Positions 45,911 to 57,130 of a stretch of 64,000 nucleotides of DNA are shown piece by piece; position 1 is the first letter of the stretch, and the number at the start of each line of letters is the position of its first letter. The translations under genes were made by a program, and so were the position numbers. Origin of the DNA: Stenopsyche tienmushanensis. Lineage: Eukaryota > Arthropoda > Insecta > Trichoptera > Stenopsychidae. The stretch spans positions 186,001-250,000 of the forward strand of contig WACJ01000309.1 in NCBI GenBank assembly GCA_008973525.1. The letters run 5' to 3'. Below the pieces are notes generated by a model. That model saw only the letters and a program-made list of their open reading frames with translations, had not been told where the DNA came from and did not search any database.

Positions 45911-46180
45911 CACTATCATACTTTGTCAAATTTAAAAAAATATTTTTATTTTCAATAAATATCACCTAGTCAACACACTATATATCAACATTCTATATGC
46001 AATATTTTTTGCATTAAAAATATATTAAAAAATCGATCACTTTTAGGCACAACAGGGTAGAAACGTCCCTCAATATATTTGTGAAGTAACCTTTGAATTT
46101 TATTAGAATCAATCCTTCTATAGCGTCGAGATAGGGACTGCGCTATATGAAGCTAGCCACTCATATAAAATTTGTATTGT

Positions 46181-46430
46181 AACTGCGGGAAGGACGGCCT
46201 CCCGCAACCAAGGCTAACCGACGACTCTCCTGACTCCCGCCTCCTGCGCGTCACTACGCAACCGGTAACGATGCACGTGCAAGAAACGATCAGTCGGTAT
46301 GCAGGTACAATGTCTCCGCAGGCCCACAAGAGATGGCGCTGTTAAAATAACAAATTGCACCTGAAGAGAGATGGAAGATATCGTTGTTAACAGCGCTACT
46401 ACGTGGGGATAGTAAATCACCCACGCTACA
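46181..46430 (-). repeat. Family A copy
   Basis: Begins abruptly AACTGCGGGAAGGACGGCC, without the poly(A)-signal part, and ends CCCACGCTACA at 46430. Among the copies it preserves the GC-rich middle best. Confidence 0.65.
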
Positions 46431-46525
46431 CCACCTCTACTATTTCTACACGCAATGTAAATCAACCACTAGATCAGTAGCTTGCTTGTTTTATTATATA
46501 TTACACAAACACAACTTATTTTTCT
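46431..46525 (-). repeat. Family C fragment next to family A
   Basis: Ends with TTATTATATATTACACAAAC. It directly follows the family A end, so A may have inserted into or beside C. Confidence 0.5.
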
Positions 46526-49145
46526 AGTAGCTAAATAGTGGCTTAAAATGATATATTGCCGCGAAAGTCTCATAAATTTCACCCCTTCAATGTTTCCATT
46601 GTTATTTTAAGATGTAACTTATGGAACCTATTTACCGAGTGATCCAAGGAGCATTTTTAAACTTAAATTCTAAAATTTCAGATATTAAATTTATCACGAA
46701 ATGGAATGAATTTTATATTCCAAAAGCTACGATTTCAGCTTCCGACATTCTCCATAATGAAACAAAGCGACGGACTTAAGCACTTAATCCGTCATTGTCT
46801 TATGACTTTCGGAAATATAGAAATTTTTATCCTTACATAGCAGAAATGTGACCGTATTTTAGTGAATTGTAGAGTTTATCGAATTTTTGCAATTCAAAAT
46901 CGTCCATGTGATTTTCATAAAAAGGATTTTTTTTACAATTGCCATAAAATTACTCATGCCTATTGTAGTAAAAATGCATATATTAATTAGAAACCCTTTT
47001 TTATTAAATTATACATTTTCATTAAAGACTCAATCGCGTCTGTTTTGATATTCCTGAGATGTTTCCGAAGTACTTAAAATGCATAGGTTTTGTTCAATTT
47101 AATAAATTTCATAATGATGTTCATTAATCTTTTTTGCTTGGAGAGGGAGAGGGTTGATTTAAAAAGAAAAGGGGGCCCAGTAGATCTTGCATATTTAAAT
47201 TGGCGTAACGAAGTTTTCTTTTGATGAAATCTTATTTGCCAAATTGAATCTTGATAATAATGCTTTAAATATCGGGATGATGCATAAGTTCTTAACCTTT
47301 TTATTGGAAAAAAATCACTTTTTTAATCCATGATCATTTGCCATAAGTGATATAAAATCCTCGATGTAATTAAGTAAGTTTGTATGCGAGTATTGACTTT
47401 ATAGATTACCCCAAAGAGCAATCATCAATATTTTTGCAGTATTTTTTTCTGAAATATTAAATCCAATTAACGATTTATAAAATGTTTTTCGAAGTTCTTA
47501 ATATTATTTGCATTATTAATATTCATTTCTTGAAAGTTTGCCTCCTGCCAGGTTCGCAATTAATGGTGAAGAACTCTCTCACGTACTCACTTGCCAACTT
47601 ACAAAATGATTCATTACTTGCAAGTACATTATTCGTACATATGTATTGGGATGTCGGACTACAGGGGGCGCCGGATTAGACTGGGGCCGGATTACCGCGG
47701 GTCTGCTGAATTTTAAACTCCATCAGATGGCAAAAATTCCACAAACTGCAAATATCCACGCATTCTCACCCTCCCACTCCTATTTTTATCATTACATCGT
47801 CTTCCAGCGGCAGAAGCACACCGTTACAATTTATCTCCGTTCACTTGTACGCAACGCGAACATCGTATAATCTCATTTAATTGCTCATAATCATATTTCA
47901 ACAGCTCTCTCTGGTTGGCAAGATCCACGCCTGGAATATGGATATCGCATTGAACGTATTCATAAGCGGGAAAGTTGTCCCCGTGTGGCGATAAGTAGAT
48001 ACACTCCCCAGGTATTATTTGTAAGGTATGCGTTAACCGCTAACTAAACAGTGGGATTTCTGCTTTTATAACGGCGACATGTACACGCCACGGCGAAGGT
48101 AGCGAATGTGGAATTAAATTAGCATATTAATTGAATATTTGAACTGAAGTTACGGCCGGGCGCACGAACTACCGTGCTGCAGGGGCGCCGAGTCCTACGG
48201 GACCCTGCACCGAGATACCAATCTACCTATCCGATTATCCTCTTAAAAAAACAACCCGCTCTCCTTGACTCGAAAGCACTTGGTATCTTTGCGAGAGATC
48301 GCTTCAAAAACAATGTCGACCATATGAAGAATTGCTGGTTGTGTGCTATTTTCTTCCATATGGTATAAATTCTGCAGCCTGGTGGAAAATATTTAATCCA
48401 CGTGGAAAACATGCTAACAATATGGATTGATGAAATCAACGTGGGGATGAAATTATTATATTTTTTAAATGTATGCCTTGTTAGTCCAATCGACTAACAT
48501 CAATCTTCTTAATGTAGTTTATCATATATAATGATAAAAATCAATTTTTACTATACCAAATTGATGCAAATAATACTCATAAATGAACAAAATTTGTATT
48601 TTAACCTTATCAGCATTTTTGCATTTACTTTTACTTTTCAGGATCAAGAAACTTGAACAAATCTGATTGGCAATCTACTTATATTTTGTTTTGATGATGA
48701 ATGTTTAGATTTCTGTATAAACATAACAATTAAATGATAAAAATAATTTAATTTGTTAGTTACTTTAGCACAACATCATAATGAGTTATTCACGAAACGT
48801 AATTAATTTGGGTTATTGTGTGTTGTGGGGCTCAAAAGATAATAAGAGACTTGGACTTTAAAGGACAGAAAAAGACCGGCCCGCCCAAAATCTATGTTAC
48901 TATGAATGTCAAAAATATCTTTATTATATAACATAAATATTGAATGATTGGAAAATGAATTTATAAACGGACAGTTTCAAATTTTTACATTTTGGCCCAA
49001 AGAGAGGAGTTTTTGAACGCCTAACAAAATCAGAATAGGATTAGTTTTAGAGATGAAAAGACTGAAAAATTAATTATAGTCGACGGACAATTAAATAATA
49101 AACATTATTTGAAAATGCAGTACGTTTGGGTCTTCGAATATCCCA
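46526..49145. other. No gene; unique GC-balanced block 47640-48210
   Basis: No domain was recognised in the short frames (47482-47870, 48174-48439). The block 47640-48210 has no repeat match in the window. The rest is AT-rich. Confidence 0.4.
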
Positions 49146-49149
49146 AAAT

Positions 49150-49800
49150 TAAAGCGATAGATACGTTCCACGGGGAATCACATATAAAAAAATCGCATAA
49201 AAAAGACAGAAAAAACTACATAGAAAACTGAGGTATAGGATGCATTATTTTAAAAAACCGCATAACTTAAAACCACTGTGATAGAATGTACCAAAAATCC
49301 GAATATACCGAATTCCAATGATTCAGAAAAAGCATTATTACACGTTGAGCTCGAAGACAAACAGAGACGGAGAGAGTATCTTGCATACATCGTACGATTG
49401 TATCGTTAACCCAAATTTATAGACTTATTAGTTAATTTTATACTGTCTATTATTAGTCTATAAAATTGTGTATAAACAATATGTAAATAATATAATCAAT
49501 CGATTTCAAGTGTATTGTTTATGTTTACGCAAATAAATTACCGAATATCGAGTGCTATCGACAGTGTTTATTTATTTAAATACAAGTTTCATACACGCTG
49601 CGCCGGTCCTGATAGATAAGTAGACTTGTGCGGATGATAAGTGGTGGATATACAAATCCAGCATCTGTTTAAAATGATATTAAATTAGCTTTAGTGTTAA
49701 TTTTAGATTTTTTTATGCGCATTCTATAGAAAAATGACGGATATTATTTCTGAAAATCGCATAACTTCAAAATCGCATAAAAGAAAGCCGCATAAAAATA
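49150..49800. mobile_element. Family D copy with nested family B
   Basis: D ends at 49175-49300 (ATCGCATAAAAAAGACAG, AACCGCATAACTT) and 49700-49800 (GAAAATCGCATAACTTC, GCCGCATAAAAATAAA). Between them 49305-49690 is family B, with the palindrome ATCGTACGAT at 49389-49398. This repeats the D-with-B nesting of the 24-25 kb region. Confidence 0.55.
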
Positions 49801-49977
49801 AACCCAAGTTTACTTTAAAATTTTGTATTTGTCTCTAAAATTCACTAAATTTTCTCCGATCGAGCTATTGTGAGATTCTATTGGTTGAAAAGCAGAAAAT
49901 AATTAACCTACTTGTGTGTTTTAATTGCAGTCAACATTTTTTTAAAAAATCCGCATATATTACCATACCGTACATCA

Positions 49978-50010
49978 GAGCTTGCGGCCCGCGGGCCGTA
50001 TACGGCCCGC
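49978..50010. repeat. Overlapping GC palindromes, hAT-like terminal sequence
   Basis: GCGGGCCGTATACGGCCCGC (49991-50010) is a perfect 20-bp palindrome that overlaps CGGCCCGCGGGCCG (49985-49998). It follows CAGAGCTTG, which resembles the ends of ZBED5-type hAT elements. A second GCGGCCCGCC lies at about 51361. Possibly the two sides of one hAT copy. Confidence 0.45.
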
Positions 50011-50504
50011 AATTAATATTTTTAGGGCCCGGCCAACAAAACGAACACAATACTAATAAAAAGCGAGATGATATTCGAATAATTAAGGAAACAAAACCAT
50101 TCAGAGCGATATGAGTGATGCTCGCGTTTGAGCTACCAAAATAACCGCCTAGTTCCATGTCTTAATTGCCTTGTTTCGTCGAAAACAATCGAGCAAAAAA
50201 GCTTAAGAAATCTCATTATACGAGGTAGATATCACAAGTGTAAGATTATGAAAAAGGACTCGGGATAATAAGAACGATACACATAGTTTAATGACATTAA
50301 TCCGGGTAAAAAAGTGCGGAGAGCCCATGGACAGTCAGTTTAAATTTTGTCTAAAAATTGTTTTTTTTTATTTCTGTATTAGTAGCGGATTTACTTGTAG
50401 GCGCAGAAGACAAGCGCTCTGCTCTGATGCCGCGTAAAAGGGAAATCATAATAGGAAACCGCGTTTATCGAGGGCCAAATAAAAATATGCGAAAATAAAA
50501 GGAC

Positions 50505-51277
50505 ATGGTTACTGTGTAAACCTACCAGTTTACTTCTGAACGAGTAGATTTTGCAAAATAGTGGTGATAATCGGCTAATGACGCTACTCCAGAACAATCA
50601 AAGGGAATAACAAAATTGGTCAACGATAAGAATGATGCGAGTATCTTAATTATCAAAACAAACGCCTGTTCTCAAGACAACACGAACGAAAGTCGTCTTA
50701 TCTTTGTAGAAAGAGCTTAACCTGTTGAGGAGCGAGCAAATTTAAAATCGATGAAGTTGTTGATGTCATAATCGCTTTACGCCGATTACTTTCTGTCAGC
50801 TCCTAATCAGCCTAAGACAATCTTCAATTCGAGGCAGAGTCAATTGTAAATAAACATTTGATAACATACAAGATCGCGTCATTTCTTTACATAAACAATG
50901 CACAAAAAATCGATTCATTTGCTCCTCCTTTAGAAGGAAATGATAATTGAACAAAGACTCATTCAACACGCAGCGAAGAACGGCAAGCAGTTAAATAGAT
51001 AACACACAATATTCGGTCGTTTCTTTGCGTAAACAAATAACACACTTGAAATCGAAATCATTATAAGTCGATAAATTTGGGCTTAACGATCTATACAATC
51101 ATGCGAAGAACTATCCGTCTCAGTCTCCCGAACTGCGCTAAGTTCTCTCTGTCTCTGTCTGTCTCCGAGCTTCAATGTGCAAGAGTGCTCTTTCTGGGGC
51201 ATAAGAATTAGGACGTACATGTACGTCGAAGCTCCCTGACAGCTTAATAGCTGATCGATAGCGATTTCAGTTAATGG
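50505..51277 (-). repeat. Family F copy split by a TTAA element
   Basis: Left part 50505-50720 and right part 51244-51277 (TTAATAGCTGATCGATAGCG) are continuous in the copy at 42910-43120. They are separated here by the 523-bp insertion. Confidence 0.8.
50717..51247 (-). mobile_element. TTAA-type MITE with documented empty site (family B)
   Basis: TTAA 50717-50720 and 51244-51247 flank 523 bp. Excision would leave exactly the family F sequence found at 43070-43090. The left end CCTGTTGAGGAGCGAG shares its first six bases, and ten with the TTAA, with the piggyBac left end at 18213. The right end inverted is GCTGTCAGGGAGC. A 16-bp palindrome GACGTACATGTACGTC is at 51212-51227. No coding sequence. 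Confidence 0.82.
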
Positions 51278-51279
51278 CG

Positions 51280-52579
51280 CCAAGGCCCCCAAACAATGTG
51301 TTAAATGCCAAATCTGTAAACAAAGTGTGCTGTACGTTTTATGAAAATTTGATATTTTTGCGGCCCGCCAAAAATCAAGATTTTTTTTATTATCTTGGTT
51401 CATTATGTCGCCCATGTATGATACGTAAAAATCAAATCGTTTATGAATTGGTTATGGAATTTACAAAATAATGAAGCCTGAACCACCCCTGGGCGATAGA
51501 GCGGATATCGTTGAGGCTTATGCAGAGAAGCAATAATATTCATACAACAAGACAGTTGAATAATAGGCGGCTGTGTCGTTCAAGCCTGATCCGACTGACA
51601 TGTCTGCCAAGCCTGGGAACCCCAGAGTCTGCCCGTGTCATTTGGCTCACCCAACTGTTAAATCTTAATACAATAACGAACATCGCGCAAATTTACACGT
51701 CTCATCCAATGTCGCGCTTCAACTGCGCCCATACACACAAAAACAGACGCACCCCGCATACATCCACCGGAATGGCAACGCTCCTCAAACTGCCATTTTC
51801 AGCCGCATGCAATAATTTTCGCATGTTTGATGATTGCGCCCCGGTGTTGAATAAAGCCGAGGCGATTATTTTTAAGCATTGCCGCAAGATCATAAGCACA
51901 AATCTTCATATTGTCACGATGGGAGTGCGATATGGGTCGGCGTAATGTTTTAACGTCATTGAAATGTAAAATTGCGACTTGACATGTCAGCTATTCTGGT
52001 TTTAAAGTCGGAGGTGGTGCCGTGACCAGAGGTCGTTGATGTTGCGGAGGCCGACTTCGCCGGAAGTGATGTGAAGGTGGGCGGCGGGTGGCGTCGCCCT
52101 GGGGACACCGGAAGCGCTCCACCTAAGATGGCGATTATAAATGGCTCCCTCAACAGTTTGGATTTAGAGCCTTATAGAGACATAAACAAAGGGTAGGTGG
52201 TGGAGGCCCGTCGCGAACTGTGCCAACGAGGGAGCCCGCTGACGTGATTAAAGGAATTTTACGCGACGGCTTCCACTTAATGTCATGTTAAATGCCTTTA
52301 ATTTTTTTTTAGTCGCTGTTAGGCGTTATATGTAAAGACGGAAGCTATTTTAGGAATTCCGAACCAAATTTGGCTTTCGCCTCCACCTCCAAAAATCAGG
52401 CGATCGCATATTTCGTGTGTGTTTTCTTTGAAGCGTTTAATTGCCACAGAAAACTCCCCCCAACCCTAATTTGGCGTTTAGATATGTGATCCGTTTGAAA
52501 ATGAGCATTCAAGCCAATTCTCACCTGAAAAGAATCATAGCAAGCAAATAAACATTTAGCTCTTTGTTCTAAGGAGCGC
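51280..52579. other. No confirmed gene; unique block 51480-52260
   Basis: A 144-codon plus-strand frame (51511-51945) and several minus frames overlap in this GC-balanced block. None shows a domain I recognise, and there are no clear flanking splice or promoter signals. Confidence 0.4.
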
Positions 52580-52690
52580 GCAGCGTGAATCAAACTTGTA
52601 TATCAATAAATGAACCTTTACACTGTTGATAGCACACAATATTCATTTCTTTGCATAAACATAAACAATACGCATGTGTTTCTTTGAATG
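52580..52690 (-). repeat. Family B fragment
   Basis: Matches 8010-8110 closely (TTGTATATCAATAAATGAAC, GTAAACATAAACAATAC-like). Truncated at both sides. Confidence 0.5.
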
Positions 52691-52724
52691 ATTCTTTGCG
52701 TTCGTAAAACTTGGTCTTGATCTC

Positions 52725-53055
52725 TTAACTCTTTGGGGTCCTATGTCGAGTCTGACTCGACATTTTTTTTGTGCATTTTTTTCCCCACTCAGATCTAAAA
52801 TCATGTGATTCTATTTTAAGGATCGTGTTAAGGACAGTATTTAGAAAGGAATATTGGTTTTTAAAACCCTTCATGGTATTCCGCCTACCTGCTAGAAATA
52901 CAAAGGAAATGGGCTGTTGCTGGCCTTTTTGTATATTAGTAAAATATACAACTTTGGTAAAAAATAATAATATTTTATTAAAAAATAACTTAAAAATTGA
53001 AAAAAAAGTTTTTTATTAAAAATGTCTAAAATATTTAGGGACCGCAAAGGGTTAA
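52725..53055. mobile_element. TTAA-flanked MITE, 323 bp
   Basis: TTAA at 52725-52728 and 53052-53055. The inverted ends CTCTTTGGGGTCC and CCCTTTGCGGTCC agree in 11 of 13 positions. Near the left end lies the 21-bp inverted repeat ATGTCGAGTC-T-GACTCGACAT (52743-52763). The 82-codon frame inside has no domain I know. Ends of CCCTTTG type after TTAA are typical of piggyBac-like elements. Confidence 0.75.
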
Positions 53056-53059
53056 AACT

Positions 53060-53277
53060 TAATAATATTTGATTAGAAATAGAAACACGGCATCAAAAAT
53101 GAAACGCATCGATAGCGCTTTTTGTAATATTTAGGCGTGTATATGATGATACACAAGACGCCTCTCTCCGTCTCTGTCTCCGATTCACTAATCTTCGCAC
53201 TCAATGTGCGAAAATTCTTTCTTTATCACTTGAGTTCGTTCGCAGCATATGTTGGATTCATCATCAACGGGTTAAGC
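53060..53277 (-). repeat. Family B-related fragment
   Basis: Ends at TTAA (about 53272-53275), with inverted start CCCGTTGATGATGAATCC. Contains AGACAGAGACGGAGAG (inverted). Related to 43215-43480. It lies right next to the TTAA MITE on its left. Confidence 0.45.
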
Positions 53278-53587
53278 GTACATCACAGATGCATTCTAAA
53301 TGTCCACATATTATTTTGAATAATAATTTGCTTAAGTAGTCCTTTCTCTATCGGATCGAAGAACAAAAGCTAATGAGTGTTTAAAGATTGGTCAGGAAAA
53401 GCAAATTTAATCAGATAAAAACCTTCTGAAGACATTTTCACATCTAGCGTTCACACGGAAACGCAAATGAAAATCGAAAGAATCGACAACTTTTATAAAT
53501 GCAATAAAAGTATAAAAAATTGTTTCAGTGAATAAAAACTCAAAATATAAATGGGTTGTATGAAAAAATCTATATAAAAAATGTATC

Positions 53588-53950
53588 CCACGCGCTCGTC
53601 GAGATGATCATGTCTAGCCGGACAGATGAATGGAATTGGACGGACGTCGGACAAAAACACTCTCTTTTCTAGGTAACTTTTTATTCAGCATGAAAGAGAG
53701 AGATCTGGCTGCGAGAAGGACGTCCTCCCGCATCCAAGGCCAACTGATAACTCTTCAGATCCCGCTTTCTGCGCGTTACCACCCAACCGACAACGATGCA
53801 CACGCAAGAATCAATCGGTCAGGAATTGCAGGAATGCAATGTCCTCGCAGCGCCACAGAAGATGGCGCTGTTAAAATAGCATATTGCACCTAAAGAGAGA
53901 CGGAAGATTTCGCTGTCAATCTGACGAATTAAATTCGCCCAGATTCATTG
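53588..53950 (-). repeat. Family A copy, longest flank
   Basis: Minus orientation, from CCACGCGCTCGTCGAGATG through GAGATCTGGCTGCGAGAAGG to AAATTCGCCCAGATT. It contains both the poly(A)-signal side and the GC-rich middle but lacks the final CGTGGGGATGGTAAATCGCC section. Confidence 0.6.
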
Positions 53951-54159
53951 TTTAATGTATTATTTTACATTTCTGTTTATGCAATAGGGGTTGTATATTT
54001 CCTATGTATTTAAATAAAATTCCTAATGTTGTAGTTATCAAGTAAACGTTACATCTATTTATTAAAATTTATTCTGGTGTATTTCCATTTCAACTATTGT
54101 CTCGTAGAATAAACCAGATAATGCCCTATTTTATATTACTAAAGCTTAATACAAAAACA

Positions 54160-54260
54160 AACCAAATTCTACTGAACCGAAATATATCGATATTTTAGAA
54201 CCGATATACGGTTTTTGTTTCCCCAAACATTGTTTTTTTTCGGTTTTGCGCACGAATATA
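54160..54260. repeat. Family L fragment (ACCGAAACCG-rich)
   Basis: CTGAACCGAAATATATCG, AACCGATATACGGTTTTTG and TTCGGTTTTG. The same style of sequence recurs at 55480-56110 and 61925-62000. Confidence 0.4.
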
Positions 54261-54264
54261 TGTA

Positions 54265-55390
54265 GCAAGTTGTGTATCAAAATTCCGGGTTATATTTGAA
54301 TCCCCCTCGTATTAATCTTTCCTTCACCATGATATATTTACTTCAACTCGACTCTAATAATGGAAATATCGATATGAAATATAATAGATATGGATTCAGA
54401 ATTTTAAGAATTTCATATGGTGTACCAAATACATATCATGGTAGCGTGCGTGTGTTTTTTAGTACGGTAAGGGAATGGTTAATATATTATATGTGCAAAG
54501 CGATTCAAATGATTTAAATCAACTTCGCATACTAACCAATGCGATATGAGTCCTCAGGGATAATAAAATCCTGACGAAATCTCACCCCATGAATACCATG
54601 CATCATATTCTAATATCAATCTATATTTATTTTTTAACGGTCTGATATTATGTTTCATACTTCGTGTACAATACATTTCCAGGTGAGCGCTCATAGTACG
54701 CCGGCATCGACGTAACTTAAATCACTTTCATTATTCAGTGCATAATGAAGGATGTGTACCCTTTATAGACAGAATCTATTCTGAGCTTACATGTCTCAGT
54801 TCCTCGAGCACTTAATTCCATTTCACACCAGAATTAACCTTTCAGATCGAGTTAGCTCGGCCCGGTGGCCTACTGCTTAATCGAAGAAGAAGCTTTTAAT
54901 TATTCTCGTTTAATCTCATAAGCGCCAAAGACGCCGTTGAAAGTCTTCAGAAAATCCAGAAAGATGGCTCGAACGTCCGCACCAATTAATATTTTAAACG
55001 AGCCATCGACTTCACCCTTCATAAATTATTAGACCGTCGAGCCTATCCGTGAAAATGTCCCCATCAACCCTCATTAAGGTGCAAAATCATCCCCCTTCGT
55101 TTTAGTATTTTTTCCATCCGATAAAAAATAGCATCCCGCCCACAAAATAGATATCCGTACAAATATAGCGGTCACTTTCGTTTAGCACTTGCCTTCGAGT
55201 TTGACATTAGTTTAACGAGCATAAAATATTAGACCCATTTCACCTTTGTGAAATTATTTCATAACAGCATTGTACCGTCATTATTTATGCATACCTCGGA
55301 TACAATACAACCATCCAAAAGAGGTTCTATCGTCGAATATTTACATAATATGCAATCTATTGCAAATATGACATCATTTTGTACATTATT
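54265..55390. other. No gene; unique block 54830-55230
   Basis: No domain or repeat was recognised. The 81-codon frame 54272-54517 is AT-rich and probably random. Confidence 0.4.
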
Positions 55391-55479
55391 TAATTCATAA
55401 AATGGCGCCAAATCCAATGAATAAAATTGTTTTTAGAATAAATCTACAAAAGTACTTGCAAGAGCTGAGAGATAGAGAT

Positions 55480-56110
55480 GTAATTATCAGAACTTCAAAC
55501 TGAAACTGAACCGATAACTGAAAATTTATAAAACCGTTATTATTATCGGAACGAAAACTGGAATTGAACCGGTTCAAAAATATCGGTTTTTATGCAAAAT
55601 TTTTGTTTTTTTGTTCACCTTGTTAAATCAATACTTCAAATAATATTGTTATCAACTCAAATTCCAGCTTGAAATCTTATTAATGAAGTAATTATCGTGT
55701 ATTTTTTTTTTTAGCTTATCTCTTCCTATATGTTTGCTATGTATCCAGACTGGGACTCCTAGATTCTAATTTGTTTTCTAGTATTATGTACACCAACCTG
55801 GGATTCCCAAGCTACTAGTCTATCTAATAAGAATCAAGTCGATATCCTATTTTTTATTTCCTATCTCCTATATATAATACTTGCCATTCTAACTAACCAA
55901 TCATCAATTATTGAAGAAGAAATAAATTGTTTTCAATGATACTAGAAAATATTTTTTTTTATACAAATAAAAGCATCAAAAATGAATCATTCAGAGCTGA
56001 ACCGAAAACCGTAAACCGAAAAAAACACTATTTTTCCAGAACGAAAACCAAAACAATATAAATACTTGGAACTGAACTAGAATAAAAACCTAAATTATTT
56101 TGATGATTAT
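55480..56110. repeat. Family L element, candidate both ends
   Basis: Reiterated AACCGATAACTG, GAACCGGTTCAAAAATATCGG on the left and GCTGAACCGAAAACCG, AACGAAAACCAAAAC on the right. Between them lies a duplicated CTGGGA(C/T)TCC motif (about 55750 and 55800). Terminal-repeat-like but not resolved. Confidence 0.4.
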
Positions 56111-56289
56111 TGGGCTAATTTGTTTTATAAATGAAAAAAATTGTATGAGGCTTGATTCTATAATATTAATAAAATAAATTTGTACTTTATTTTACTTTAT
56201 TTACGCTTTATCCTATTATTTGAGAATCTTTCAACATAATTAACAGTAGTGTGACTATGAAAATATATGGAAACCTTAATTGCATTATA

Positions 56290-57130
56290 ATTAAATATAT
56301 AAAAATCAATGTTTGTTTGTCTGTATTTAATGCTCTTCCATACAATTCATCCGATTGCTATAAAATTTTGTCAACCTACTGTTTACACTTGCAGGAATAA
56401 CATAAGTATAGTAAACATATTGTATAGATGCACCATGTTGGCGCATATTGGTCTGGTGAAAGTAAATTTGGACTGCAGGGACAGTGAGAGAAAGGATGCG
56501 CACGCAATACGGTGGTTAAGTCGGTCTTCGAGACGAGAGCGAGTGTGCATATGCTTTTGGATCTCAGCTCTTCGGCTCGCCCTACACGTGACCTAAAGCA
56601 ATAAACCATGTATTGCGTTTCTTTTCAAATAATTATTAAGCGCTTATGGCATTGCAACGAATGACGGGTATTCGCTAGTTCTAAACAAAACGATCCAAAC
56701 TTTGCGCCATCGATCAATGTATGCGAGCGCATGATACACATGTTGTATCATCGGACATTATATTGTCGATGTGAATTCGATGACTTCCTTATATTTATAA
56801 TATTTTTTTTTAGTATCAATCTATTATTTGGCAAAAGGGTCACAATTCGTTCTAAAAATAAAATTAAAAAATAGTTTTTCATCTATTTTTGTATTTGTTA
56901 CAAAATTACAAATTTTGTTTGTTTGTGGACTATACATTCCTATACCATTTATCCGATTGCGATGAAACTTTGGTGATTTATTGGACATGTATCCAAGAAG
57001 GTTTTTAAATGAGTACATATATATATAAATGACGCTCGCTCCGCTCACGAGAGAGAGGAAGGCAGTCGGTCTTTGAGGCAAGAGCGAGTGCTCGTATGTT
57101 TTTGGACCCTAGCCTTTCAGCTCGTGCTAC
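56290..57130 (+). repeat. Helitron-like 5' portion plus tandemly related segments
   Basis: The start ATATAAAAATCAATGTTTG with TTTGTCTGTATTTAATGC matches the units at 9880 and 39890. Two related blocks follow: ACGAGAGCGAGTG...CAGCTCTTCGGCTCG (about 56530-56580) and AAGAGCGAGTGCTCG...CAGCTCGTGCTACATG (about 57080-57130). The 3' CTAG end is missing. Confidence 0.45.

Noticed and set aside
51511..51945. 144-codon open frame, the longest in the window
   Set aside because: No recognisable domain, several overlapping frames on the other strand, and a GC-balanced context in which stop codons are rarer. Chance is the better explanation without transcript evidence.
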